This document shows, in pieces, positions 27,962 through 36,054 of a DNA stretch of 64,000 bases (positions within the stretch are counted from its first letter, which is position 1; every line of letters begins with the position of its first letter). The stretch covers positions 50,810-114,809 of the forward strand of contig NZ_JAFCME010000020.1 in the NCBI RefSeq assembly GCF_018130065.1. The letters run 5' to 3'. Under the pieces are notes generated by a model that was not told where the DNA came from, searched no databases, and worked only from the letters and a program-made list of their open reading frames with translations. Source of the stretch: Bradyrhizobium sp. AUGA SZCCT0158. GTDB taxonomy: Bacteria > Pseudomonadota > Alphaproteobacteria > Rhizobiales > Xanthobacteraceae. The position numbers were made by a program, and so were the translations under genes.

Positions 27962-28401
27962 TCCTTGAGACCACGCAGGGTCCCGTCACCATCGAGATGC
28001 GCCCGGATCTGGCGCCGGGCCACGTCGCCCGCATCAAGGAACTGGTGCGCGAAGGGTTTTACGATGGCATCGTGTTCCATCGCGTGATCGAGGGCTTCAT
28101 GGCGCAGACCGGTTGCCCGCAGGGCACCGGCACCGGCGGTTCCGGCAAGAAGCTGAAGGCCGAATTCAACAAGGAGCCGCATGTGCGCGGCACCACCTCG
28201 ATGGCGCGCGCGGCGAGTCCGGATTCCGGCGACAGCCAGTTCTTCATCTGCTTCGACGACGCGTCCTTCCTCAACGGCCAGTACACGGTCTGGGGCAAGG
28301 TCACGGACGGTATGGAGAACGTCGACAAGATCAAGCGTGGCGAGCCTGTGCAGAACCCGGACAAGATCGTCAAGGCGCATATGGCGGCTGACGCGGCGTA
28401 A
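27937..28401 (+). CDS. ppiB: Cytosolic peptidyl-prolyl cis-trans isomerase
   Basis: 154 residues without a signal peptide. Cyclophilin motifs: LILETTQGPVTIEMRPDLAPGHVARIKELV, VFHRVIEGFMAQTGCPQGTGTGGSG, TSMARAASPDSGDSQFFICF and LNGQYTVWGKV. It is a paralogue of the exported enzyme two genes upstream, giving a periplasmic/cytosolic pair. AGAAGAGC precedes the ATG, inside the end of the previous gene. Confidence 0.93.
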   Translation: MAATENTLILETTQGPVTIEMRPDLAPGHVARIKELVREGFYDGIVFHRVIEGFMAQTGCPQGTGTGGSGKKLKAEFNKEPHVRGTTSMARAASPDSGDSQFFICFDDASFLNGQYTVWGKVTDGMENVDKIKRGEPVQNPDKIVKAHMAADAA

Positions 28402-28410
28402 CGCCGACGC

Positions 28411-28494
28411 CGTCATTCCGGGGCGCATCGAAGATGCGAACCCGGAATCTCGAGATTCCGGATTGCCGCGTTTCACGCGGCCTCCGGAATGACG
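28411..28494. repeat. Extragenic palindrome between ppiB and queA
   Basis: The outer arms CGTCATTCCG and CGGAATGACG are the same as in the element at 4184-4332. Inside is a second palindrome around GGAATCTCGAGATTCC. It separates ppiB from queA and may end the ppiB transcript. Confidence 0.75.
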
Positions 28495-28524
28495 CTGAGA
28501 GGCAACGCTGGAGCGCATTGCGCC

Positions 28525-29601
28525 ATGCGCACCGATCTCTTCGACTTCGAATTGCCCCCCGCCAACATCGCGCTGCGGCCGGCGAGCCCGCGCGATTCCG
28601 CGAAGATGCTCGTCGTGCAGCCGGACGGCGTGTTGCACGACCGGGCAGTGGCCGAGCTGCCGCAATGGCTGCAGCCTGGCGACCAGCTCGTCGTGAACGA
28701 TACCAAGGTCATTTCGGCCCAGCTCAAGGGACGCCGCATTGGCCGCGAGACCGAACCGAAGATCGAGGCCACACTGATCAAGCGGCTCGACGGCTCGCGC
28801 TGGCAGGCGCTGGTCAAGCCGGCCAAGAAGCTGGCGCCGGGCGACGTGGTGCGCTTCGGCAATGAAGGCAAGGTCTGCCTGCTCGGCCATCTCGACGCCG
28901 AGGTCGAGGCCAAGGGCGAAGAGGGCGAGATCACGCTGTCGTTCTCGTTTCATGGACCTGCGCTCGACCAGGCGATTGCCGACCTCGGCACGCCGCCATT
29001 GCCGCCCTACATCGCCTCCAAGCGCACGCCTGACGATCGCGATGCCGCCGATTACCAGACCATGTTCGCGGCCAATGAGGGGGCGGTCGCCGCACCCACC
29101 GCAGGGCTGCATTTCACGCCGGCGCTGGAGGCGGCGCTGCGCGAGCGCGGCGTCGGACTGCACCGGATCACGCTGCATGTCGGGGCAGGGACCTTCCTGC
29201 CGGTCAAGGTGGAAGAAACGTCGGAACACCGGATGCATGCCGAATGGGGCTCGATCTCGGCCGAGACCGCGGCGGCACTCAATGCGGCGCGCGCCAAAGG
29301 CGGCCGCATCGTCGCGGTCGGGACCACATCGTTGCGGCTGCTCGAGAGTGCGGCCACCGAGGACCGCACCATCCAGCCGTTTGGCGCGGAGACCGCGATC
29401 TTCATCACGCCGGGCTATCGCTTTCGCGCGGTCGATATTTTGCTGACCAACTTCCATTTGCCGCGCTCGACACTGTTCATGCTGGTGTCGGCGTTCAGCG
29501 GGCTGGAGACCATGAAGCAGGCCTATGCCCACGCCATCGCCGGCGGCTATCGCTTCTATTCCTATGGCGACGCCTGCCTGTTGTTTCGCGCGCGGGAGTG
29601 A
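28525..29601 (+). CDS. queA: S-adenosylmethionine:tRNA ribosyltransferase-isomerase
   Basis: 358 residues. It transfers the ribosyl part of SAM to 7-aminomethyl-7-deazaguanine in tRNA to form epoxyqueuosine. The protein starts MRTDLFDFELPPANIALRPA and holds VVNDTKVISAQLKGRR, AAPTAGLHFTPALE, VGAGTFLPVKVEETSEHRMHAEW and TNFHLPRSTLFMLVSAF. The ATG at 28525 has GGAG; an ATG at 28489 lies inside the palindromic element and is rejected. tgt, the other queuosine gene here, is 3 kb downstream. Confidence 0.96.
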   Translation: MRTDLFDFELPPANIALRPASPRDSAKMLVVQPDGVLHDRAVAELPQWLQPGDQLVVNDTKVISAQLKGRRIGRETEPKIEATLIKRLDGSRWQALVKPAKKLAPGDVVRFGNEGKVCLLGHLDAEVEAKGEEGEITLSFSFHGPALDQAIADLGTPPLPPYIASKRTPDDRDAADYQTMFAANEGAVAAPTAGLHFTPALEAALRERGVGLHRITLHVGAGTFLPVKVEETSEHRMHAEWGSISAETAAALNAARAKGGRIVAVGTTSLRLLESAATEDRTIQPFGAETAIFITPGYRFRAVDILLTNFHLPRSTLFMLVSAFSGLETMKQAYAHAIAGGYRFYSYGDACLLFRARE

Positions 29602-29621
29602 TCGACGCTGCTAGCTTTTTT

Positions 29622-29671
29622 TTGACGCGTTTTCTTCACGCGAACCGGTATCCACTTCGCTCGAAAACGCT
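29622..29671 (+). repeat. Dispersed repeat, copy 3
   Basis: The cleanest copy: TTGACGCGTTTTCTTCACGC, then GAACCGG, CACTTCGCT and CGAAAACGCT. It lies between convergent queA and the DedA gene and is preceded by a run of eight Ts. Confidence 0.8.
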
Positions 29672-29676
29672 CTCGT

Positions 29677-30303
29677 CTAGCTTCGCTCGACGGCGCGCTC
29701 GAGCTTCTTGCTCAAGAACCAGGACAGGCCGAGGAACACGACCAGCAGCGCGAAGGCGACGCCGGAGGAAGCATCGCTCATCATTTTCTCCGAGACCTGA
29801 CCAAAAGCGTAGCCGGCCGTGACGACCGTGCAGGACCACAGGCCCGCCGCGACGAAATTGAACGCCAGGAAAGTGGACCAGGGCAGCTGCGATATCCCAT
29901 ACGCAAAGCCCGCGACGCCGCGAATGCCGTGCGGAAAACGATGGAACAGGATCATCCAGGCATAGTGGCGGTCGGCCAGCCGGGCTGCGATCTGGACGGC
30001 ACGTTCCAGCCTCGGAAAGGATCCGAGCCAGCGTGTGCCATAGCGCCGCCCGACCCAGAACCGGATCACGTCGCCGGTAAAGGTGCCGAGCCAGCAAACC
30101 ATGATCAGCGTGCCGAAATTAAGTGCGCCTGCATGCGCGGCGTAGCCTGCGAACAGCGTTAGCAGCAGGCTGTGCGAGGCCGCATATGCAAACATGAGGC
30201 TGTAGGCCGCATCGCCGTGCTGGCGTATGAGATCGAGAAACGATGCGAGATCGGTCGGAAACAGCAAATCAGCTCCGCTTTGACGACTATCCCCCGGTGA
30301 CAC
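29677..30303 (-). CDS. DedA-family membrane protein
   Basis: 208 residues with about five hydrophobic segments. DedA features: FAYAASHSLLLTLFAGYAAHAGALNFG, GDVIRFWVGRRYGTRW (conserved Gly/Arg loop) and HRFPHGIRGVAGFAYGIS, equivalent to the family F-x-R-x-x-P-G-x-R-x-x-x-G motif. DedA/VTT proteins are linked to phospholipid flipping and membrane potential homeostasis. The start is a GTG at 30303 after ACAGGAC. Single gene. Confidence 0.85.
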   Translation of the reverse strand: MSPGDSRQSGADLLFPTDLASFLDLIRQHGDAAYSLMFAYAASHSLLLTLFAGYAAHAGALNFGTLIMVCWLGTFTGDVIRFWVGRRYGTRWLGSFPRLERAVQIAARLADRHYAWMILFHRFPHGIRGVAGFAYGISQLPWSTFLAFNFVAAGLWSCTVVTAGYAFGQVSEKMMSDASSGVAFALLVVFLGLSWFLSKKLERAVERS

Positions 30304-30477
30304 GTCCTGTCGCCGGGGGACCGGGGCGAACGCTACTACGCGGCCGGAGCATTTGAAAGCAAAAGGCGGGCTGGTTTTATGGGCATATTCGCGCAGGGCG
30401 CAGGGCGGCCAGAACGCAGCGCACCCACCAACATATTTGCGCTATCTTGTGCCTAGGGGCGCGGGAAACGCACTCGA

Positions 30478-30639
30478 TCAACGCGGCTCGCTCGGCTTGT
30501 CCCGCTCCCGACTTTCGGCGGCTTGAGCGGCGCATTCATCCATGCCGTGGCACTTGCTCTTGTAATAATAGTACCATGATCCGGCTATCGCGCAGATCAA
30601 GACCAGCCCGAGGAGATAGACCCAGCTTCGCTTCGGCAT
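30478..30639 (-). CDS. Small membrane protein, hypothetical
   Basis: 53 residues (MPKRSWVYLLGLVLICAIAG...). One transmembrane helix ends in WYYYYKSKC, followed by a charged tail with CHGMDEC and an Arg/Glu/Asp-rich end. The lone ATG at 30639 begins a clean hydrophobic protein. Function unknown. The gap between it and the DedA start (30304-30477) shows nothing. Confidence 0.55.
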   Translation of the reverse strand: MPKRSWVYLLGLVLICAIAGSWYYYYKSKCHGMDECAAQAAESRERDKPSEPR

Positions 30640-30767
30640 CGTCAGCCTTCAATTTCGGTAGCGATCGCGAACTTAACCAACGATTCGCCGTGAAGCCAGC
30701 AGGCGACGCGCCTCTCATCGATGTCAGGAATTTCTCATTTCCGACGACGCAACGAAGGCGCGTCAGC

Positions 30768-31409
30768 TCAAATCCAGGGTTCTTGCAAATGCTCCTGTTG
30801 CAGCGCGCGTTGAACCGCCGGTCTGGCCAGAATGCGACTCATGTACGGACCGACATGAGGCCAGCTTGTTCCCGGACGCGGCATTCCACGTGACCATCGA
30901 CACAGGGTAAGCGCGCAGGCGTCAACTGCCGAGTAAGCATCACCCAACAGCCACTGGCCACCGTGAGATTCGAGCGCACCGTCGAGCAAATCGAACAAGC
31001 CATACACCTTCTGTTCGGCACACGCTCGCAACTCGGGAAATATGGCTGGATCGTTGGCCCATTTATGGGGATGCAGATACATCGACAATGCAGGCTGTAA
31101 CGTACTTGAGGACCACATCAGCCACTTATAGAAGTGCGCGCGTTCGCCAGTCCCTATGGCCGGAGCCAACTCGCAACCTGGATAGGTATCGACCAAATGC
31201 AGGCAGATAGCTGCGGATTCGTACAGGACCAGGTCATCCTGCACGAGGACCGGGATCAGACCGTTCGGATTCAGCCGGAGATGATCGGGTCCCTTGTGTG
31301 CGCCGCCGCTCAGATTGACAAAAATGAGCTGATACGGAGCCCCGATTTCTTCCAACAATATATGCGGAACGAGGCTGATGAAGCCGGGATAGTAGTAGAG
31401 CCGCATCAT
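30768..31409 (-). CDS. Glutathione S-transferase family protein
   Basis: 213 residues from ATG 31409 (MMRLYYYPGFISLVPHILLEEIG) with a strong GAGGAG site 8 bases upstream. The N-terminal thioredoxin-like domain includes NPNGLIPVLVQDDLVLYESAAICLHLVDTY (the cis-Pro and ES glutathione contacts). The all-alpha C-terminal domain has HGGQWLLGDAYSAVDACALTLCRW. The fold is clear; the substrate is not. It is near asd on the same strand but is separated from it by asd itself being upstream. Confidence 0.85.
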   Translation of the reverse strand: MMRLYYYPGFISLVPHILLEEIGAPYQLIFVNLSGGAHKGPDHLRLNPNGLIPVLVQDDLVLYESAAICLHLVDTYPGCELAPAIGTGERAHFYKWLMWSSSTLQPALSMYLHPHKWANDPAIFPELRACAEQKVYGLFDLLDGALESHGGQWLLGDAYSAVDACALTLCRWSRGMPRPGTSWPHVGPYMSRILARPAVQRALQQEHLQEPWI

Positions 31410-31468
31410 CAGCGATCTCCTCGCGAACAAAGGCGAGCATGCTTCGCCGCACAAAAATGATGCGCGAA

Positions 31469-31506
31469 GCGTGGAGTTGGTTAGCGACGTCTAACCTACT
31501 CCACGC
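31469..31506. terminator. Hairpin downstream of asd
   Basis: A 16-bp stem with one mismatch (31469-31484 with 31491-31506) and a 6-base loop, 8 bp past the asd stop on the minus strand. No long T-run follows, so it is a probable transcript end or 3' stabiliser. Confidence 0.5.
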
Positions 31507-31513
31507 GTTCACC

Positions 31514-32539
31514 TCACGCCATCGCGCGCTGCGGCAGCAATTCCGCAATCTGGACGGCGTTCAGCGCGGCGCCCTTCAACAGCTGGTCGGCCGAGACGAA
31601 CATCGCGATCGAATGACCTGATGGATCGCTAAGATCCTTGCGGATGCGGCCGACCAGCACGTCGTCCTGGCCTGAAGCGTCGATCGGCATCGGGAAGTAA
31701 TTCTTCGCCCGATCATCGACGATTCTGACACCCAGCGCCTTCGACAGGATCGCGCGTACCTCGTCCTCCGAGATCGGGCGCTCGCATTCGAAAGTGATGG
31801 CCTCGCAATGCGCGCGCAGCACCGGCACCCGCACGCAGGTGACGCCGATCGCGATCTTCTCGTCCTCGAAAATCTTCCGCGTCTCCTTGATGACCTTGGT
31901 TTCTTCGTCGTTGTAGCCGGTGTCAGGATCGATCGCGGTGTTGTGGCTGAACACGTTGAACGCGTAGGGGAGCGGGATCACCTTGGGCGTAAACGGCCGC
32001 CCCTCGAGGCTGGCGCGGGTCGATTCCTTGAGTTCCTCCATCGCCGCCGCACCGGCACCGCTGGCGGCCTGATAGGTCGAGATGATCATGCGTTTGATGC
32101 GGTTTTGCCGGTGGATCGGCCACAGCGGCACCAGCGCCGTGATCGCCGAGCAGTTCGGGTTGGCGATGATGCCCTTGTGGTCGCGGATGCGGCCCGCGTT
32201 GATTTCGGGAATGACCAGCGGCACGTCCGGATCCATCCGGAAGGCGGACGAATTGTCGACCACGACGGCGCCCGACTTCACCGCGATCGGCGCATACTTC
32301 TTCGAAATGCTGCCGCCGGCCGAGAACAGCGCGATGTCGACGCCGTGGAAGGAGTGCGGGGTGAGCTCTTCGATCATCACCTGCTCGCCGCGGAAGTTGA
32401 CGGTCTGGCCGGCCGAGCGCGCGCTCGCTAGCGCCTTCAGCTTGCCGACGCGGAAATTGCGCTTGTCCATGGTGGCGATGAATTCGGCCCCGACGGCGCC
32501 GGTTACGCCGACAATGGCCACTACTGGATCGTTGCTCAC
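31514..32539 (-). CDS. asd: Aspartate-semialdehyde dehydrogenase
   Basis: 341 residues from GTG 32539 with AAGGAAG nine bases upstream; a TTG at 32575 is less likely. It reduces aspartyl phosphate to aspartate semialdehyde, the branch point to lysine/diaminopimelate, threonine, methionine and isoleucine. NADP motif VAIVGVTGAVGAEFI, active-site Cys in NPNCSAITALVPLW, substrate loop AASGAGAAAM and the catalytic HCEAITFE. The leader (32577-32743) holds a promoter, a Thr/Lys-rich mini-ORF and an intrinsic terminator, pointing to transcription attenuation. Confidence 0.96.
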   Translation of the reverse strand: MSNDPVVAIVGVTGAVGAEFIATMDKRNFRVGKLKALASARSAGQTVNFRGEQVMIEELTPHSFHGVDIALFSAGGSISKKYAPIAVKSGAVVVDNSSAFRMDPDVPLVIPEINAGRIRDHKGIIANPNCSAITALVPLWPIHRQNRIKRMIISTYQAASGAGAAAMEELKESTRASLEGRPFTPKVIPLPYAFNVFSHNTAIDPDTGYNDEETKVIKETRKIFEDEKIAIGVTCVRVPVLRAHCEAITFECERPISEDEVRAILSKALGVRIVDDRAKNYFPMPIDASGQDDVLVGRIRKDLSDPSGHSIAMFVSADQLLKGAALNAVQIAELLPQRAMA

Positions 32540-32576
32540 GTTCGTCTTCCTTTGGTTTGAGTAGGCTGCAGGCAAT

Positions 32577-32609
32577 AAAAAAAGCCCCGGTCCTTTTCAG
32601 GCGGGGCTT
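32577..32609 (-). terminator. Intrinsic terminator in the asd leader (attenuator)
   Basis: 8-bp perfect arms AAGCCCCG and CGGGGCTT, a 12-base loop and, on the minus strand, seven Us after the stem. Its T-run ends 37 bases before the asd GTG and no other minus-strand gene lies upstream, so it can only act on the asd transcript. The 5' side of the stem can also pair with the leader ORF at 32651-32662 (nine pairs with one bulge), which would act as an antiterminator. Confidence 0.8.
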
Positions 32610-32634
32610 CGGTTCAGATGATGCGATCGTCAGG

Positions 32635-32706
32635 TTACGCGCGCACGGCTCCCGAGCCCCCCAAGGGTGCTTTGGTTTTCGCGGTACGTTTGGTGGTCGC
32701 GTTCAT
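32635..32706 (-). CDS. Thr/Lys-rich leader peptide of asd
   Basis: A 23-codon ORF (begins MNATTKRTAKTK, ends VRA) directly upstream of the asd terminator. Four Thr and three Lys codons fall within codons 4-12; both amino acids are end products of the asd pathway. There is no Shine-Dalgarno sequence, but a TTGACG-N17-CATAAG promoter ends 8 bases before the AUG, so the mRNA may be leaderless. Codons 15-20 (Leu Gly Gly Ser Gly Ala) encode the segment that can pair with the terminator. Ribosome stalling on Thr or Lys codons would free it. Predicted, not tested. Confidence 0.55.
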   Translation of the reverse strand: MNATTKRTAKTKAPLGGSGAVRA

Positions 32707-32714
32707 GGGGCGGA

Positions 32715-32743
32715 CTTATGCGGGAGACTTTTGCCGTCGTCAA
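32715..32743 (-). promoter_or_regulatory. Sigma70-type promoter of the asd leader
   Basis: On the minus strand: TTGACG (32743-32738), 17-base spacer, CATAAG (32720-32715). The expected start is within two bases of the leader-peptide AUG at 32706. Confidence 0.6.
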
Positions 32744-32815
32744 CGGGTTTTGGAGGGAAAAAGAGGCCGAATGGCCTGTTGAACAGGGCGCGCTTGTTAC
32801 GCCATAAGCTCACCC

Positions 32816-33949
32816 ATGGACGTTCCCAATCATTTCGAGCTGCTCACCACCAGCGGGCGGGCCCGGCTCGGCCGGCTCTCCACCCCACACGGCGTGGTGC
32901 GGACGCCGGCCTTCATGCCGGTCGGCACCGCGGGCGCGATGAAGGGCATGCACTGGCGCGAGGTGCGCGATGCCGGCGCCGATATCGTGCTCGGCAATAC
33001 CTACCATCTGATGCTGCGGCCGGGGGCCGAGCGGATCGCCGCCCTTGGCGGCTTGCAGAAATTCACCGGCTGGCAGGGGCCGATGCTGACCGATTCCGGC
33101 GGCTTCCAGGTGATGTCGCTTTCAGAGCTGCGCAAAGTGACCGAGCACGCCGTGACCTTCCGCTCACATATCGACGGCGCCAAGGTCGAACTGTCGCCGG
33201 AACGATCGATCGAGGTGCAGCGGCTGCTCGGCTCCGACATCGCCATGCAGATGGACGAATGCGTTCGGCTGCCGGCCGAGCGCGCCGACATCGAACGCGC
33301 GATGCAGCTCTCGTTGCGCTGGGCCGAGCGCTCAAAACGCGCCTTCGAGAGCGCGCCTCCCGGCTACATCCTGTTCGGCATCGTGCAGGGCGGCGATGTG
33401 CCCGAACTTCGCCACGCCAGTGCGCGCGGGCTGGTCGAGATCGGGTTCCACGGCTACGCGATCGGCGGTCTTGCGGTCGGCGAACCCCAGGCGGTGATGC
33501 TTGCCATGATCGAGGAGACCGCGCCCCGGCTGCCACAGGATCGTCCGCGCTATCTGATGGGCGTCGGCACGCCCGAGGATCTGCTGGAGGCGGTGGCGCG
33601 CGGCATCGACATGTTCGACTGCGTCATGCCGACCCGTAACGGCCGGCACGGCATGGCGTTTACCCGCTTCGGCCAGATCAATCTGCGCAATGCCCGCCAC
33701 GCCGACGATCCGAGGCCGCTGGACGAGGAGAGCACGTGGCCGGCGACGCGCGAATACTCGCGCGCATACCTGCATCATCTGGTGCGGTCGGGCGAGACGC
33801 TGGGCGCGATGCTGCTGTCTGAAATCAATATCGCGTACTATCAGAGCCTGATGCAGGGCATGCGGGACGCGATCGGCAACGGCAGCTTTGAAGCGTTCAA
33901 AAAACAAACGCGCGCCGGATGGGCGCGCGGTGACATTGCTGTGAGGTGA
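32816..33949 (+). CDS. tgt: tRNA-guanine transglycosylase
   Basis: 377 residues. It exchanges guanine 34 of tRNAs with GUN anticodons for preQ1. Conserved parts: TPAFMPVGTAGAMKGM, LGNTYHLMLRPG, MLTDSGGFQVMSL (catalytic Asp), GGLAVGE, YLMGVGTPEDLLEAV and GIDMFDCVMPTRNGRHG (nucleophile Asp). The C-terminal zinc site is not intact: where the standard protein has CxCxxC the reading is ESTWPATREYSRAYLHHL, keeping the His segment but none of the three cysteines. The start MDVPNHFELL is standard. Confidence 0.95.
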   Translation: MDVPNHFELLTTSGRARLGRLSTPHGVVRTPAFMPVGTAGAMKGMHWREVRDAGADIVLGNTYHLMLRPGAERIAALGGLQKFTGWQGPMLTDSGGFQVMSLSELRKVTEHAVTFRSHIDGAKVELSPERSIEVQRLLGSDIAMQMDECVRLPAERADIERAMQLSLRWAERSKRAFESAPPGYILFGIVQGGDVPELRHASARGLVEIGFHGYAIGGLAVGEPQAVMLAMIEETAPRLPQDRPRYLMGVGTPEDLLEAVARGIDMFDCVMPTRNGRHGMAFTRFGQINLRNARHADDPRPLDEESTWPATREYSRAYLHHLVRSGETLGAMLLSEINIAYYQSLMQGMRDAIGNGSFEAFKKQTRAGWARGDIAVR

Positions 33950-33954
33950 AGACC

Positions 33955-34167
33955 TCAGTTACAGGCGAACCTCCGGATCGAATGCTTGGTCACGAAGCCG
34001 TAACCGCAGGTATCGCAGGTCCAGAGATAACCGATGACGTGGTCATACATGTAGGCGGAAGCTTCCGCGGCCACCATGGAGTCCGCACATACCGGGCAGG
34101 TTGGTAAATCACAGCCACGCGGGTCGGGCCTAGACGCGACGGACAGGACTTCAGCAATTGCTGGCAT
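33955..34167 (-). CDS. Small zinc-ribbon-like protein
   Basis: 70 residues with two CxxC pairs (LPTCPVCADSM and WTCDTCGYGF), suggesting one zinc site, and a C-terminal cysteine. No DNA-binding or catalytic motif is evident. It is convergent with tgt, with only 5 bp between. The ATG at 34167 is preceded by AAGGAGG, a very good ribosome-binding site. Confidence 0.75.
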   Translation of the reverse strand: MPAIAEVLSVASRPDPRGCDLPTCPVCADSMVAAEASAYMYDHVIGYLWTCDTCGYGFVTKHSIRRFACN

Positions 34168-34398
34168 CGTGACCTCCTTGCGACCTGAAGCGGAAGCTCA
34201 ACTCACGACGAAAGTATAAACCGATTTATTTGACGTTGTCGCAACACAAATGCGTTGGAACGACTTTATTGGCGAACTTTCGATTTTGCGATGCAGCGAA
34301 TTTTGACTCTGACGTTTCGGACTTGCGCATCAGCTCGGCCACCTCCTAAGTAAGAGAGCCCCGAATTCCGGGCATATTATCACTATGGGAGCGTTGTA

Positions 34399-35376
<978 letters not shown>

Positions 35377-35378
35377 CG

Positions 35379-35618
35379 ATGGCGGACCAGCCGAGACGGC
35401 CGAGGACCCTGAACGACGCCCGCAGCGAGGCCGAAGCGGCATTCAAGCGCACCACCACCAAGGTGGTGGAGGCGCCACCGAAGCCGACTGCGCTTCCCGG
35501 CGTGAAGGAACTCGTGTCGCTACGCATCGACCAGGATGTGCTCGAATATTTCCAGGAAGGCGGCGCCGGCTGGCAGGACCGGATCAACGCGGCGTTGCGC
35601 AAGGCCGCCGGCAAATAG
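35379..35618 (+). CDS. BrnA-type antitoxin, without BrnT
   Basis: 79 residues. The C-terminal half (VSLRIDQDVLEYFQEGGAGWQDRINAALRKAAG) is the BrnA ribbon-helix-helix-like domain that in two-gene modules neutralises the BrnT RNase toxin and represses the operon. Here it starts 2 bp after cysK and no BrnT gene is adjacent. It may be a domesticated regulator cotranscribed with cysK. Confidence 0.8.
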   Translation: MADQPRRPRTLNDARSEAEAAFKRTTTKVVEAPPKPTALPGVKELVSLRIDQDVLEYFQEGGAGWQDRINAALRKAAGK

Positions 35619-35641
35619 CCCCGCGAAACAGATCCGCGCGA

Positions 35642-36004
35642 ATGCGTCCTGTCCTGGCCCACTTCCGGCTGGTTGTCCTGAGCTGCTTCGGATTGGCGAT
35701 CGGCGGCCGCCTCGCCGATCCGGCGATCGCGGATCAGGCGCCGTTCACTTGCACGATCCTGCCGGGCGAGGAGATCGCCAGCATCGCGATGACGAACCCG
35801 CTCGCCAGCCACGCTTCCTGCATCGTCACGTGCAGGTTCTCGACCACCAAATATGACAACAATCCGCAGATCACCTGTGCCAAGTCGGTGCCCGCGGGCA
35901 AGGAAGTGGAGATGTGCCGGCTGACGTCGGGCGGCGACAAATTCGTCAAGCTCGCCGAAGGCCGCGCGGACTGCTTGGGGCTGTCCAATCCCAGCTCAGA
36001 ATGA
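35642..36004 (+). CDS. Small exported protein, hypothetical
   Basis: 120 residues with a signal peptide (MRPVLAHFRLVVLSCFGLAIG...ADQA). The mature part has four to six cysteines (FTCTILPGEEIAS, ASCIVTCRFSTTKYD, ITCAKSVPAG, MCRL, ADCLG), likely disulfide-bonded. It is placed after the BrnA gene and before a bidirectional terminator. Function unknown. Confidence 0.7.
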   Translation: MRPVLAHFRLVVLSCFGLAIGGRLADPAIADQAPFTCTILPGEEIASIAMTNPLASHASCIVTCRFSTTKYDNNPQITCAKSVPAGKEVEMCRLTSGGDKFVKLAEGRADCLGLSNPSSE

Positions 36005-36032
36005 AAAAGCCCGGGATGATCCCGGGCTTTTT
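36004..36032. terminator. Bidirectional intrinsic terminator
   Basis: 12-bp arms AAAAAGCCCGGG and CCCGGGCTTTTT with a 5-base loop. It sits between the convergent exported protein gene and the caspase-like gene and has T-runs on both sides. Confidence 0.85.
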
Positions 36033-36054
36033 GCCGTAAATTGTCTTTGAGCAA

